From NCBI RefSeq assembly GCF_001457815.1, contig NZ_LN898217.1, positions 62,001-126,000 on the forward strand: a stretch of 64,000 bases of DNA. Reading direction: 5' to 3'. Below are positions 1 to 8,734 of this stretch, piece by piece. This stretch comes from Vitreoscilla massiliensis (GTDB lineage Bacteria > Pseudomonadota > Gammaproteobacteria > Burkholderiales > Neisseriaceae). The notes under the pieces are model-generated. The model saw only the letters and a list, made by a program, of their open reading frames with translations, was not told where the DNA came from and made no database searches. Position numbers and translations under genes: made by a program. How positions within the stretch are numbered: position 1 is the stretch's first letter; every line of letters starts with the position of its first letter.

Positions 1-661
1 CACTGATAAGGTGGGCACTGGCGCTGAAGATGTGCGCATCTAAAGCCTCGGTGATTTTCGAGGCCACATAAAAAGTGATGGCCCACAATAAGGCGTGGGT
101 GATGTGGCGCGGTGCGCGTGCCTGCCACAACCACAGCGGCAAGGCCAAAATCGTGAACACTTGCAAACCCAAATACAGGCGCAAATCGCCGCTGACATGC
201 CAATACCCAACGCCGACTATTGCCAATAACACCGCTGCACTCAATACCCACGCATCGCTGCGCTGATGCGTGTATTGAAACACCATGCCCAATAAGCCGG
301 CGCATATCAACGAAATCGGCAGCCTGTCCCAAATCAAGGTGAAATCATTCGGTTGCAAATGGTAATAGCCCGAGCCTAATCCCGTCAGCGCAATGGCGCT
401 GGCCAATACATACAGACTGATGCGGCCTGTAAACGGGGTGTGGCTGCGGCGCAAGTCCAGTAAAGCCCAAATGCCTATGATCAATAAGCCCAGATTCGAC
501 CACACGTCTTTGCCATTGGGGAGGCCTAACCATGGCTGTTGGTCAGCAAAATCGTGGTAATGCGCCAATTGGTCGATGTGACCCGCGGCCAATAAGGCCA
601 ACAGCACGATGGCGAGCAAGAACCAACTGGGGCGGGTGTGCAGCGTCGTTGAGGTATGCAT
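1..661 (-). CDS. Ceramidase-like multi-pass membrane protein (3' end outside window)
   Basis: Reading begins at an ATG at 661 behind a TAGGAGA-type ribosome site and stays open to base 1, so at least 220 residues are present and the C-terminus is missing. Several hydrophobic helices are visible. Motifs resembling the alkaline ceramidase/phytoceramidase-like family include PWLGLPNGKDVWSNLG near residue 45, GSGYYHLQPND near 97 and WDRLP near 111. A DUS inside the gene encodes F-T-G-R. Family members are integral membrane hydrolases, but many bacterial ones have no proven substrate. The assignment rests on remembered motif similarity. Confidence 0.55.
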   Translation of the reverse strand, partial: MHTSTTLHTRPSWFLLAIVLLALLAAGHIDQLAHYHDFADQQPWLGLPNGKDVWSNLGLLIIGIWALLDLRRSHTPFTGRISLYVLASAIALTGLGSGYYHLQPNDFTLIWDRLPISLICAGLLGMVFQYTHQRSDAWVLSAAVLLAIVGVGYWHVSGDLRLYLGLQVFTILALPLWLWQARAPRHITHALLWAITFYVASKITEALDAHIFSASAHLIS

Positions 662-794
662 GAGACTTCTCCTAGGTGGATGCAACGATGCTGCCATGCA
701 ACGGCGGCGGCGGCGAAGTCTGGCAAACTTTGCGCAGAGCACAGGCTTTAAAGTATCATGTGACGCTACTGTGTTTCATCAAGGGGAGCAAAAC

Positions 795-1547
795 ATGGAG
801 CAACAACAAATATTTGCGGTGTTGAAGCAGCAATTGCACGCGCAAGGCAAGACTTACGCCGACTTGGCCAAACATTTGGACGTGTCCGAGTCCAGCATCA
901 AGCGTTTGTTCGCCAATCAAAGTGTGACTTTAGAGCGCTTATTGGAAATTTGTCAGTATTTGCAGCTGAATTTTGCCGAATTGGCACGCTTGGTCGATGA
1001 ACAACGGCCGGTGCTCGACCAATTGACGCTGGCGCAAGAAAAGCAATTGATGCAAGACCCCAAACTGATTTTGGTGGCGGTGTGCATGATGAACCATTGG
1101 CCGATAGAAGCCATCATCGAGCATTACCAAGTGGATTTGCCTGAGTGCATTTTGAAGCTGACACAGCTCGATAAAATGGGCATGTTGCAATTGTTGCCGA
1201 ATAACCGCGTGCGTTTGCGCGTGAGCCAACAATTTAATTGGCAACCGAATGGCCCGATTCAACGCTACATCGAAGAGCAAGGCATAGGCGACTTTTTCGA
1301 TGCCCACAGCGATGAAGAAGACCATGAAGAAATCCTGTTTGGTCACGGCATGCTCAGCAACGATTGTGTGCACGCGATGCGCACCGCCTTGAAAAAATGC
1401 CAACAGCAAATGGCGCAAGCCCACCGCCAATCCTTGCCTGTGCCCCAAAGCCAAAAACGCGGTATGGCGATGGTGTTGGCACTGCGCACGTGGGAGCCAA
1501 AATGGTTCCGTCAATTGCGTCGGGTGGAAAAGCAAATCGACAAATAA
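795..1547 (+). CDS. XRE-family transcriptional regulator
   Basis: 250 residues from the ATG at 795, chosen because AAGGGGAG lies just upstream; the frame is open further 5' but that part looks non-coding. Residues about 5-65 form a Cro/C1-type helix-turn-helix (LKQQLHAQGKTYADLAKHL, then SESSIKRLF). The remaining 180 residues are a conserved-looking effector region without a recognised domain. It stands alone between a divergent membrane gene and the Mn riboswitch. It probably binds DNA; its targets are unknown. Confidence 0.7.
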   Translation: MEQQQIFAVLKQQLHAQGKTYADLAKHLDVSESSIKRLFANQSVTLERLLEICQYLQLNFAELARLVDEQRPVLDQLTLAQEKQLMQDPKLILVAVCMMNHWPIEAIIEHYQVDLPECILKLTQLDKMGMLQLLPNNRVRLRVSQQFNWQPNGPIQRYIEEQGIGDFFDAHSDEEDHEEILFGHGMLSNDCVHAMRTALKKCQQQMAQAHRQSLPVPQSQKRGMAMVLALRTWEPKWFRQLRRVEKQIDK

Positions 1548-1658
1548 GTTTGGTGTGAAAGGGTTTGTCAGCTGCACCTGCGCGTAGGTACCGACACAAA
1601 CATGGCTTAATGTATTTATATTGAGATTTGTCTTAAAGTCAAAAAACACCTGTTTGAT

Positions 1659-1686
1659 GCGGCCTGTAAACGATTGACAGGCCGCA
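1659..1686. repeat. DUS inverted pair
   Basis: GCGGCCTGTAAA at 1659-1670 faces TTGACAGGCCGC at 1675-1686, one mismatch from the reverse word. It lies 112 bases after the XRE gene. It can fold as a hairpin but has no T-run, so terminator activity is uncertain. Confidence 0.7.
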
Positions 1687-1711
1687 TCTGCATGCAAATG
1701 GCGCTATGGGC

Positions 1712-1740
1712 TTGCTTATTCAGGCATTTCTTCCTATAAT
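1712..1740 (+). promoter_or_regulatory. Sigma-70 promoter of the Mn riboswitch transcript
   Basis: TTGCTT at 1712-1717 and a perfect TATAAT at 1735-1740 are separated by 17 bases. The predicted start, about 1747, falls right at the 5' edge of the riboswitch fold, which supports both calls. Confidence 0.7.
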
Positions 1741-1746
1741 CGCGCC

Positions 1747-1876
1747 AACTCTTAAGGGAGTAATCATTACAGGCCGCTTTCATGGCGGTTTGAAATCCCA
1801 GTCAACACATTTGCGCCGCAGCGCATGGTTGGGATGTCTGATTCGGTGACGAATGAGGCTGATGAGACTTAAGACT
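1747..1876 (+). promoter_or_regulatory. yybP-ykoY manganese riboswitch
   Basis: The leader has the hallmarks of this class. GGGAGTA (1756-1762) follows a CTTAAG strand at 1751-1756 that pairs with CTTAAG at 1868-1873 (P1). ATCCCA at 1795-1800 followed by GTCAACA pairs with TGGGAT at 1830-1835. GAGGCTGATGAGACTTA closes the 3' side. Members sense Mn2+ and switch on Mn exporters, and the next gene is a TMEM165/GDT1 exporter, as expected. A near-perfect DUS (ATTACAGGCCGC, 1766-1777) is embedded in the P1-proximal arm. About 75 bases of expression platform precede the start codon. Confidence 0.8.
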
Positions 1877-1952
1877 GGATGAACGACCCATGTGGGCGGC
1901 GTTTGTCTGGTCTTTTGTACACAATATCAGCCCACAAACGGAACCTCATTCT

Positions 1953-2528
1953 ATGGACGCTTTTCTCTATTCCACCGCTGCCGTTGCTTTGGCCGAAGTG
2001 GGCGACAAAACCCAATTGCTTACCTTGTTTTTGGCCGCACGTTTTCGCAATAAATGGGCGATTATTGCCGGCATTTTTGCGGCCACAGTGATTAACCATT
2101 TGGTCTCTGGCTGGTTGGGCGCTTGGGTCGGCTCGGCTTTCAATGAAAACATGCTTGCTTGGATTGTCGGCATCAGCTTTGTTGTGGTCGGTTTGTGGCT
2201 GCTTGTGCCCGACAAAGAAGACGAAGAAGACGGCAAATGGCTGACTTACGGCGCCTTCTTGGCGACGACAGTATTGTTCTTCTTGGCCGAAATCGGCGAC
2301 AAAACCCAAATTGCCACGGTCTTACTGGCCGCGAAATACCAAGCGGTATTCTGGGTGGTGGCCGGCTCGACCTTGGGCTTGATGATTGCCAACGTGCCTA
2401 TGGTGTTTTTGGGTGATTGGTTGCTGAAAAAACTGCCGCTGAAAGTCATCCGCATCGCCGCCTGCGTGTTGTTCGTGGTGTTGGGCTTGATTACCTTATA
2501 CCAACCAATATTGGCCTTGTTCGGCTAA
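1953..2528 (+). CDS. mneA: TMEM165/GDT1 (UPF0016) family manganese exporter
   Basis: 191 residues from the ATG at 1953; an upstream in-frame ATG at 1890 would run back towards the riboswitch. Two repeats each carry the family signature E-x-G-D-K-T (AEVGDKTQLL near residue 14, AEIGDKTQIA near 119), joined by an acidic linker (DKEDEEDGK), with about six membrane helices. Bacterial members such as MneA of Vibrio export Mn2+ across the inner membrane. The upstream Mn riboswitch predicts induction by excess manganese. Single-gene unit closed by a DUS terminator. The symbol follows the Vibrio homologue. Confidence 0.85.
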   Translation: MDAFLYSTAAVALAEVGDKTQLLTLFLAARFRNKWAIIAGIFAATVINHLVSGWLGAWVGSAFNENMLAWIVGISFVVVGLWLLVPDKEDEEDGKWLTYGAFLATTVLFFLAEIGDKTQIATVLLAAKYQAVFWVVAGSTLGLMIANVPMVFLGDWLLKKLPLKVIRIAACVLFVVLGLITLYQPILALFG

Positions 2529-2545
2529 ACCTGTTTTCAAGACAT

Positions 2546-2580
2546 AAAAGCGGCCTGTAAATTATTTACAGGCCGCTTTT
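2546..2580. terminator. DUS-pair terminator after the Mn exporter
   Basis: A perfect 16-bp stem (AAAAGCGGCCTGTAAA and its complement) with a 3-base loop, ending in T4. It works for the + gene and possibly for the convergent gene at 2595. Confidence 0.85.
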
Positions 2581-2594
2581 GATTAGGCTAGAGC

Positions 2595-2867
2595 TTAGTG
2601 GCTGACGCGCACGCTGTAGGCTTGGCCTTCAGTTGAGCCAGTGGTGGCAGGGCTAACCACTTTGTACAATGGGTTCACTTCTTTGGGATTTAATTTGGTG
2701 GGTGTGGCCACCAATTCTACGGTCACTTCATTGCCTTTAATTTGCGCATTGCTTTGGGCAAATGGGTTCAATTGTGCACCATTGTGGTTCACGCCCACGG
2801 CGGCTGTAGCCAAAGTTGAAGTCAAAGCCAATACGGCCACGGCGCTGCTCAAGACGATTTTTTTCAT
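2595..2867 (-). CDS. Small secreted protein of unknown function
   Basis: 90 residues with a clear Sec signal peptide (MKKIVLSSAVAVLALTSTLA, cleavage likely after ATA-A). The mature part of about 67 residues has no cysteine and no motif I recognise; it is rich in N, V, T and P. Upstream on its strand is a long AT-rich stretch (2870-3020) suitable for a promoter. Probably periplasmic. Convergent with the Mn exporter; no functional link is shown. Confidence 0.65.
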   Translation of the reverse strand: MKKIVLSSAVAVLALTSTLATAAVGVNHNGAQLNPFAQSNAQIKGNEVTVELVATPTKLNPKEVNPLYKVVSPATTGSTEGQAYSVRVSH

Positions 2868-3022
2868 TTTGCTTACCTTTATTTGTTAATCTGTTTTCTT
2901 AATTTATGGAGCCATTATACTGTTAAGCATTAATGCGAGTAAGAGCGGTTTAATTAAATGATTGTTAATCATTAATTAATGATGTAAGCAAACGTGGCTT
3001 GGCGTAAAATTTTAGAAAATAA

Positions 3023-3051
3023 AAATAGGACATCTTGATGATGTCCTATTT
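3023..3051. terminator. Rho-independent terminator after the nitroreductase
   Basis: AAATAGGACATC and GATGTCCTATTT form a 12-bp stem around a 5-base loop, 25 bases past the minus-strand stop. T-rich on both sides. Confidence 0.75.
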
Positions 3052-3075
3052 GTCTGTACACAGGTCAGATATGGC

Positions 3076-3771
3076 TTATTCTACAAAATGGGTGAAATCT
3101 TCTGCTTTTACCCTAGGGGTAATGAATTTGTTCACAATCTCGGTTTCATCGGCGTAGCCCAAAGCCATGCCACACACCAATTCTTCGTCTTCGCTTGCGC
3201 CGACTATCGGCAAGATGACTTTGTGGTAATGGTTCCACGCCGCTTGTGGACAAGTCGCCAAGCCGCGTGCTTGTGCTGCCACCATCAGGTTTTGCATCAT
3301 CATGGCGATATCCATTTTCGAGCCTATGCCCATCGCTTTGTTGACGGTGAAAAACAAGGCCACAGGCGCATCAAACAATTTGAAATTGCGTTGGTGTTGC
3401 TCGTGCATTTTGTCTTTTTCGCCTTTTTCGATGCCAAGCAAGCCATACAAGCCCCAACCGTTTTCGCGGCGGCGGTCGATGTAAGGTGAAATCCACTGTT
3501 CAGGGTAATACTGATACGACTCGGTGTATTGCTCGGCCACGGCTTTGTCGCTGCGGGCGGCATCGTGCAAGGCGCACACTTCGGTCACTATGCGGTCGCG
3601 CGCGGCGCCGGTGGCCACATACACCTGCCACGGTTGGCAATTGGTGCCTGATGGCGCACGCGCGGCCACGTTCAACAATTCCAAGATGAGGGCTTTATCG
3701 ACGGTTTGCGAGGTGAAAGCGCGCACAGAATGGCGGCCTGTAATGGCTTGATAAACGGTTTGGTAATCCAT
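3076..3771 (-). CDS. Nitroreductase-family FMN oxidoreductase
   Basis: 231 residues. N-terminal GRHSVRAF and APSGTNCQPW near residue 40 are the FMN-binding signatures of the nitroreductase fold, and the C-terminal region (CGMALGYAD, residues 203-211) matches the GYP/GYAD loop. Family members reduce nitroaromatics, quinones or flavins with NAD(P)H in the cytoplasm; the substrate cannot be told. A DUS near the start codon encodes I-T-G-R. argE lies 20 bases downstream of its start side on the same strand, so the two may be co-transcribed. Confidence 0.85.
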   Translation of the reverse strand: MDYQTVYQAITGRHSVRAFTSQTVDKALILELLNVAARAPSGTNCQPWQVYVATGAARDRIVTEVCALHDAARSDKAVAEQYTESYQYYPEQWISPYIDRRRENGWGLYGLLGIEKGEKDKMHEQHQRNFKLFDAPVALFFTVNKAMGIGSKMDIAMMMQNLMVAAQARGLATCPQAAWNHYHKVILPIVGASEDEELVCGMALGYADETEIVNKFITPRVKAEDFTHFVE

Positions 3772-3791
3772 AGATGGTTCCTAAAACGGGT

Positions 3792-4943
3792 TTAACTGAA
3801 TTTGCGTAATAATTGCTGCATAAAGCGGTCGCAGCGGTTTAATTGGGACAATTCGATGTATTCATCGGCTTTGTGCGCTTGCACGATGCTGCCAGGGCCG
3901 CAAATGACGGCTTGCATGTTCGCCAATTGAAAATGGCCACCTTCGGTGGCGTAAGCGACTTTGCTGCGCTGTTGTTCGTCGACCAAGGCTTCAATTAAGC
4001 TGTACAAGGCATTGCCTTCGGCGCTTTGCATCGCCGGCACTTGCTCCATTTGTTTGAAGACGATGGTGGCATCGCCATGCACTTGCTGCATTTCCTGTAT
4101 CAATTCTTGCAGATAAGCCTTAAGCGGCACCAGCACGGCATCGCTGTTCATGGTGGGCAAATTGCGGTAATCAAATTGCAATTCGCATTCATTTGGGATG
4201 ATGTTGACGGCGGTGCCACCTTTGATGCGGCCGACATTGAGGGTGCTGAATGGCACATCAAACGCCGCATCTTGTTCATGTTCGGTTTGTAGTTGTTTGG
4301 CCAAGCCTTGTAAAAACACGATGATGCGCGCGGCGTAATCAATGGCGTTCACGCCTTGCGGTGTCAGCGATGAATGGGCGGAATGGCCATGCACTTTGCA
4401 CGAATACACATTGATGCCTTTGTGTGCCACCACCATTTGCATGCTGGTCGGTTCACCGACGATGCATTGCGTCGGCGACAAGCCATGTTCGTGCAATTGT
4501 GCCAACATCACCGGCGCGCCCAAACAGCCAATTTCCTCGTCATAGCTGAGCGCTAAGTGTATCGGTTCGCGCAGCTGGGTTTGTAAGGCTTGCGGCACCA
4601 TGTTCAAGCAGGCGGCGATAAAGCCTTTCATGTCACACGCGCCACGGCCATACAATTTGCCATCGCGTATCTCGGCCTGAAACGGGTCGCTAGACCAAGC
4701 CTGCCCATCTACTGGCACCACATCGGTGTGACCCGACAATACCGTACCGCCAGCGATGCTGCCATCGTGTGCGGGCAAGGTGACAAACAAATTGGCCTTG
4801 CTGCGATCGGCATTCCAAGCGCGCCAAGCGTGTAAGCCCAAGCCGCGCAAATACTCATCGACGCAATCGATTAACTGGAGGTTGGAATGGCGGCTGGTGG
4901 TGTCAAAAGCGATTAATCTGCTTAACCAATCTACGGTATTCAT
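3792..4943 (-). CDS. argE: Acetylornithine deacetylase (M20 metallopeptidase family)
   Basis: 383 residues, the normal length for ArgE. Metal and catalytic motifs are intact: SGHTDVVPVDG near residue 70, YGRGACDMKGF near 98, SYDEEIGCLGA near 132 and the late GPGSIVQAHKADEY near 350. It hydrolyses N-acetylornithine to ornithine in the linear arginine pathway. Transcribed just ahead of the nitroreductase, with a 20-base gap. Succinyl-diaminopimelate desuccinylase (DapE) is the nearest alternative, but the C-terminal motif fits ArgE better. Confidence 0.88.
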   Translation of the reverse strand: MNTVDWLSRLIAFDTTSRHSNLQLIDCVDEYLRGLGLHAWRAWNADRSKANLFVTLPAHDGSIAGGTVLSGHTDVVPVDGQAWSSDPFQAEIRDGKLYGRGACDMKGFIAACLNMVPQALQTQLREPIHLALSYDEEIGCLGAPVMLAQLHEHGLSPTQCIVGEPTSMQMVVAHKGINVYSCKVHGHSAHSSLTPQGVNAIDYAARIIVFLQGLAKQLQTEHEQDAAFDVPFSTLNVGRIKGGTAVNIIPNECELQFDYRNLPTMNSDAVLVPLKAYLQELIQEMQQVHGDATIVFKQMEQVPAMQSAEGNALYSLIEALVDEQQRSKVAYATEGGHFQLANMQAVICGPGSIVQAHKADEYIELSQLNRCDRFMQQLLRKFS

Positions 4944-5306
4944 GGCGGCTGCTCAAGGTGAACAAGAAGCATTAACCTTACCACAAACTGCCCAAAACCG
5001 TGTGCAATGCGGCCTGTAAAGCAAGATGGTGGCACAGCGAAAAGAGTACGGCTCGATTGAAAATGTGTTTAAGCCTTGATGTTTCACATGAAACCCTAAC
5101 GCTGTGACACCTAGTGTGTTGGTGCCTGCGCTGTGCTGTGGCTTAGGTGTGGCACATGGCTTGATGTGGTCAGCCGTGACAGGATTTACAGGCCGCATAT
5201 GGGTGCATTTGAGAGCGTATAGCCGCCATTTACCTGTATTAACTGTTTAAATTGGCCATATCGTGCTTATATGATGTTGATGAACACAGATGAAGGGAGG
5301 TGGATG
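4944..5306. other. Divergent intergenic region with two widely spaced DUS
   Basis: No credible gene. It holds GCGGCCTGTAAA at 5009-5020 and TTTACAGGCCGC at 5185-5196, an inverted pair about 165 bases apart, too far for a compact hairpin. It must contain the promoters of argE (minus) and the RcnB-like gene (plus); I see no convincing consensus boxes. Confidence 0.6.
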
Positions 5307-5756
5307 ATGAAAACCAAGGTGTGGGCTTTTTTGTTGTGCGCGCTGGCGGTGCAAGCGCCGGCAGACACGTTGCGGCCCATCATCAGCAGCCCGTCTCAAG
5401 GCGGCAATCAAGTGGGCAAACCGAATCGGCCCTACCCAGACCGACCGCGCCCGCCGCCGCGTCCTTATCCACGGCCACCGCATCATCATCCTGTGCCGCC
5501 GTATTATCCGTATTATCCCGTCTACCCTAGCCAAACCGTGGTGGTGCAACAACCGATGGAACCTGTGGCGATAGAGAGTTTGCGTGTGGGCGACCGCATG
5601 CCGCCAGATTACCGTTACAGTGATTACGCTGTCGATGATTACCGTGGTCATGGTTTGAACAAACCGGCATCGCATCAGCGCTGGGCCTTGATTGCGGGAC
5701 AGTATTATTTGTACGATTTAAAAAGCTGGCAAATCAAAAGCATTGTGCGGCAATGA
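5307..5756 (+). CDS. RcnB-like periplasmic protein with proline-rich stalk
   Basis: 149 residues from the second of two adjacent ATGs, best spaced from AAGGGAGG. A signal peptide (KTKVWAFLLCALAVQAPA) is followed by a roughly 50-residue Pro/Arg/Tyr/His-rich linker (PRPPPRPYPRPPHHHPVPP) and a C-terminal domain with the RcnB pattern DDYRGHGLNKP...RWALIAGQYYLYD. RcnB proteins are periplasmic and in E. coli take part in nickel/cobalt homeostasis. The HHH cluster may bind metal (inference). No rcnA efflux gene is nearby. Confidence 0.7.
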   Translation: MKTKVWAFLLCALAVQAPADTLRPIISSPSQGGNQVGKPNRPYPDRPRPPPRPYPRPPHHHPVPPYYPYYPVYPSQTVVVQQPMEPVAIESLRVGDRMPPDYRYSDYAVDDYRGHGLNKPASHQRWALIAGQYYLYDLKSWQIKSIVRQ

Positions 5757-5772
5757 TGTGATGCATGGATAA

Positions 5773-5798
5773 GCGGCCTGTAAGCATTTACAGGCCGC
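5773..5798. terminator. DUS-pair hairpin after the RcnB-like gene
   Basis: GCGGCCTGTAA, a 3-base loop, then TTTACAGGCCGC, followed by ATTTT. It separates the gene from uvrD. Confidence 0.75.
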
Positions 5799-5840
5799 AT
5801 TTTCATTTCGCGCCCACTTGGAAACCGTTACAATATCGGC

Positions 5841-8036
5841 ATGGATACTTCATTACTCAAAGGCTTAAATGCCGAGCAATTGGCCGCGGTGACTTGGCCA
5901 CCCGCTGCCGCTTTGGTGCTCGCGGGCGCCGGCAGTGGCAAAACCCGTGTCTTGACCACGCGCATTGCGTGGCTCTTGGATACCGAGCAAGCCAGCGTGC
6001 ACAGCATCATGGCGGTGACTTTTACCAATAAAGCAGCGAAAGAAATGCAACACCGCTTGGGTGAGATGGTGCCGTATTCAACGCGGGCGATGTGGTTGGG
6101 CACGTTTCATGGCTTGTGCCACCGCTTTTTGCGCATCCATTACCAAGATGCCGGCCTGCCCAGTGCGTTTCAAATTCTCGACAGCGGCGACCAATTGTCG
6201 GTGATTAAGCGCTTACTCAAAGGCTTGAACATTGCCGATGAGGTATTGGCGCCCAAGTCTTTGCAATACTTCATCAACAACAGCAAAGAAAATGGCCAAC
6301 GCGCCAGCGTGTTGTCAGCGAATGATGTGGCCATGCGCCAATTGGTGCAGTGTTATCAGGCTTACGATGATTTGTGTCAGCAAGAAGGTTTGGTCGACTT
6401 TGCCGAATTGATGTTGCGCAGTTATGAAGTGATGCAAACCCATGCCAACATCCGCTTGCATTACCAGCAGCGCTTTAACCACATCTTGGTAGACGAATTT
6501 CAAGACACCAACAATTTGCAATACCGGTGGCTAAAACTGTTTGCCGGTGACAGTGCCGCTGTGTTCGCCGTGGGTGACGATGACCAAAGCATTTACGCGT
6601 TTCGCGGTGCCAATGTCGGCAATATGAGCGCCTTGATGCGCGATTTTGGCATAGACGCGCCGATTAAATTGGAAGTGAATTACCGCTCGGTTGGGCACAT
6701 TTTGACTGCCGCCAATACCTTAATCGCCAACAATGAACAGCGCTTGGGCAAAAACCTGCGTTTGCCAGATGAGTCTGCCAACGCACATGGTGAAAAGCTG
6801 CGGTTTTATTGGGCGGATACCGATTTTATCGAAGCCGATTTTGTGGTCAAAGAAGCGAAAGCACGCGTGCAAGAAGGCGTGGCGTTTGACAATGTGGCGG
6901 TGCTGTATCGCAGCAATGCGCAATCGCGGGTATTGGAGCAAGCGCTGTTTGCGGCCGGTGTGCCGTATAAAATTTACGGTGGCTTGCGCTTTTATGAGCG
7001 CCAAGAAATCAAACACGCATTGGCGTATTTGCGCATGGCGGTACACCCACAAGACGACAATGCGGTGTTGCGCATCATCAATATGCCGCCGCGCGGCATC
7101 GGTGCGCGCAGCATCGAAGCGGTGCAGGCAGTGGCGCAAGACTTACAACTGAGTTTGTGGGAAGCCTTATTGCATTTGGCCACTGAGCCGAAAAACCGCA
7201 AGCTGATTGTGTTTGTCGAGTTGATACAAAACCTGCAAATCCAAGCACAAGGCTTGGACTTGGCCGAAACCGTACAGGCCGCTTTGAACCTCAGCGGTTT
7301 GGTTGAGCACTATCAAAACGCTAAAGGCGACAATCAAGAACGCATAGACAACTTGCAAGAGCTGATCAGCGCGGCGATGGCGTTCAAACCCGATGAGGTG
7401 GTGTTGGACGAATGGGCCAGCCCCGATACCGAAACCTTGCCCTTGGTGGCGTTTTTAAGCAATGCCTCGCTGGAGGCGGGCGAACGTCAAGCCGGTGAAG
7501 GTGAAGCAGCACTGCAATTGATGACGGTACACGCGGCCAAAGGCTTGGAATTCGACACGGTGTTTTTAACCGGTTTGGAAGAGGGCTTGTTCCCCAGCGA
7601 TTATTCCTTGCAAGAACGCGGTGGTTTGGAAGAAGAGCGGCGTTTGATGTATGTGGCGATTACGCGCGCGCGCCAACGCTTGTATCTGAGCGCAGCGCAG
7701 CAGCGTTTGCTGCACGGCCAAAGCCATTACGCGATGGTGTCGCGCTTTGTGCAAGAAATCCCCGAAGATGTGGTGCAAGCACTTTCAAGCGGCCTGAAAC
7801 GGGCACAGCCCAGCCTTAAAACCCGCGAAGAGCCGCTGATTAAGGCCAAAAGCAAACAAGACAGCTTTGCCGGCTTTGCCTTGGGGCAAAACGTGCGCCA
7901 TGAGAAATTTGGCGTCGGTGTCATCATCGATGCCAGTCACAAAGGCGAACACGCCAATTTGAAAATCAATTTCGGCAAAAACGGCATCAAGGAATTGAAC
8001 ACCCAGTTTGCCAAATTGGAACGCGTGGGCGGTTAA
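5841..8036 (+). CDS. uvrD: DNA helicase II UvrD
   Basis: 731 residues. SF1A helicase motifs in order: motif Q/I (LNAEQLAAV, then GAGSGKTRVLTTRI near residue 28), AVTFTNKAAKEM (Ia), VDEFQDTNNLQY (II), VGDDDQSIYAFRGA (III), MTVHAAKGLEFDTVF (V), EEERRLMYVAITRAR (VI), and the C-terminal UvrD/PcrA Tudor-like segment (GQNVRHEKFGVG). It is a 3'-5' translocase in nucleotide excision and mismatch repair that also displaces RecA. ATG at 5841. The next gene starts at the base right after its stop, so translation is probably coupled. Confidence 0.95.
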   Translation: MDTSLLKGLNAEQLAAVTWPPAAALVLAGAGSGKTRVLTTRIAWLLDTEQASVHSIMAVTFTNKAAKEMQHRLGEMVPYSTRAMWLGTFHGLCHRFLRIHYQDAGLPSAFQILDSGDQLSVIKRLLKGLNIADEVLAPKSLQYFINNSKENGQRASVLSANDVAMRQLVQCYQAYDDLCQQEGLVDFAELMLRSYEVMQTHANIRLHYQQRFNHILVDEFQDTNNLQYRWLKLFAGDSAAVFAVGDDDQSIYAFRGANVGNMSALMRDFGIDAPIKLEVNYRSVGHILTAANTLIANNEQRLGKNLRLPDESANAHGEKLRFYWADTDFIEADFVVKEAKARVQEGVAFDNVAVLYRSNAQSRVLEQALFAAGVPYKIYGGLRFYERQEIKHALAYLRMAVHPQDDNAVLRIINMPPRGIGARSIEAVQAVAQDLQLSLWEALLHLATEPKNRKLIVFVELIQNLQIQAQGLDLAETVQAALNLSGLVEHYQNAKGDNQERIDNLQELISAAMAFKPDEVVLDEWASPDTETLPLVAFLSNASLEAGERQAGEGEAALQLMTVHAAKGLEFDTVFLTGLEEGLFPSDYSLQERGGLEEERRLMYVAITRARQRLYLSAAQQRLLHGQSHYAMVSRFVQEIPEDVVQALSSGLKRAQPSLKTREEPLIKAKSKQDSFAGFALGQNVRHEKFGVGVIIDASHKGEHANLKINFGKNGIKELNTQFAKLERVGG

Positions 8037-8549
8037 ATGGGCGACATCCAGCCAAAGACGCACTACTGCACTGAGGAGGAGCTGGCTCCTTTGGTTGGTG
8101 GCCATGTTTTGCACGCTTCTTGTTTGTGTGGTCGCAACTGTGTGCGTTTGCATCTGCCCAGTTTGGCCGTGCCGTATTACCAATGCCATTGCTCTTTGTG
8201 CCGCAAACAATCGGGCACAGACAGCAATATGGCGACGCTACTGCTGCACACGCAAGTGCAATGGCTGAACGAGCATAGCAAGGCTTATCGCAAAGACAGC
8301 GGTTTTTATGTGCAGTTTTGCGATGATTGCGGTACGGCTTTGCCCAACCGCATAGTCAGCAGCGATTATGTGTGGTTGCCCTTGGGCATTGTTGATGGTG
8401 ATTTTACAGGCCGCTTGCAAGTGCAAGTGTGTTGGGATTCAAAATGGCCTTGGACGGCAGAGTCGCCTATGGCAAGCTGTTGTTGGCAGGGATTGCCGGG
8501 CAGTGTGGATGCTTTATACCAAGGCTTATGGGGCACAGCGTTGCTGTAG
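8037..8549 (+). CDS. GFA-family (glutathione-dependent formaldehyde-activating-like) zinc protein
   Basis: 170 residues starting immediately after the uvrD stop. Cysteine pattern of the GFA/CENP-V fold: CLCG near residue 29, CHCSLC near 50 and CDDCG near 98, which bind zinc. Family members include the formaldehyde-glutathione adduct enzyme, but most are uncharacterised. A DUS inside the gene gives F-T-G-R (residues 123-126). The zero-base junction with uvrD suggests one transcript; a functional tie is not evident. Confidence 0.75.
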   Translation: MGDIQPKTHYCTEEELAPLVGGHVLHASCLCGRNCVRLHLPSLAVPYYQCHCSLCRKQSGTDSNMATLLLHTQVQWLNEHSKAYRKDSGFYVQFCDDCGTALPNRIVSSDYVWLPLGIVDGDFTGRLQVQVCWDSKWPWTAESPMASCCWQGLPGSVDALYQGLWGTALL

Positions 8550-8734
8550 GGTTTACAGGCCGCCTTGGCATGGCTGTGGCGTGTAAGCAGCCGATTCGGG
8601 TGTTTAGACTAGATTGTATTGCCGAATCAAGGAGATGTGAGCATATTTTATCACCCATTAGCGAAACATTGCCTTATAATAGCAACATCTGGCTGACCTT
8701 AGGGTTGGCGTTTGTTTTTTTTATGGAGTGAATT

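Noticed and set aside
939..1697. 252-codon minus-strand frame opposite the XRE regulator
   Set aside because: Antisense to a gene with clear helix-turn-helix and ribosome site; no ribosome site of its own and biased His/Gln composition typical of a shadow frame.
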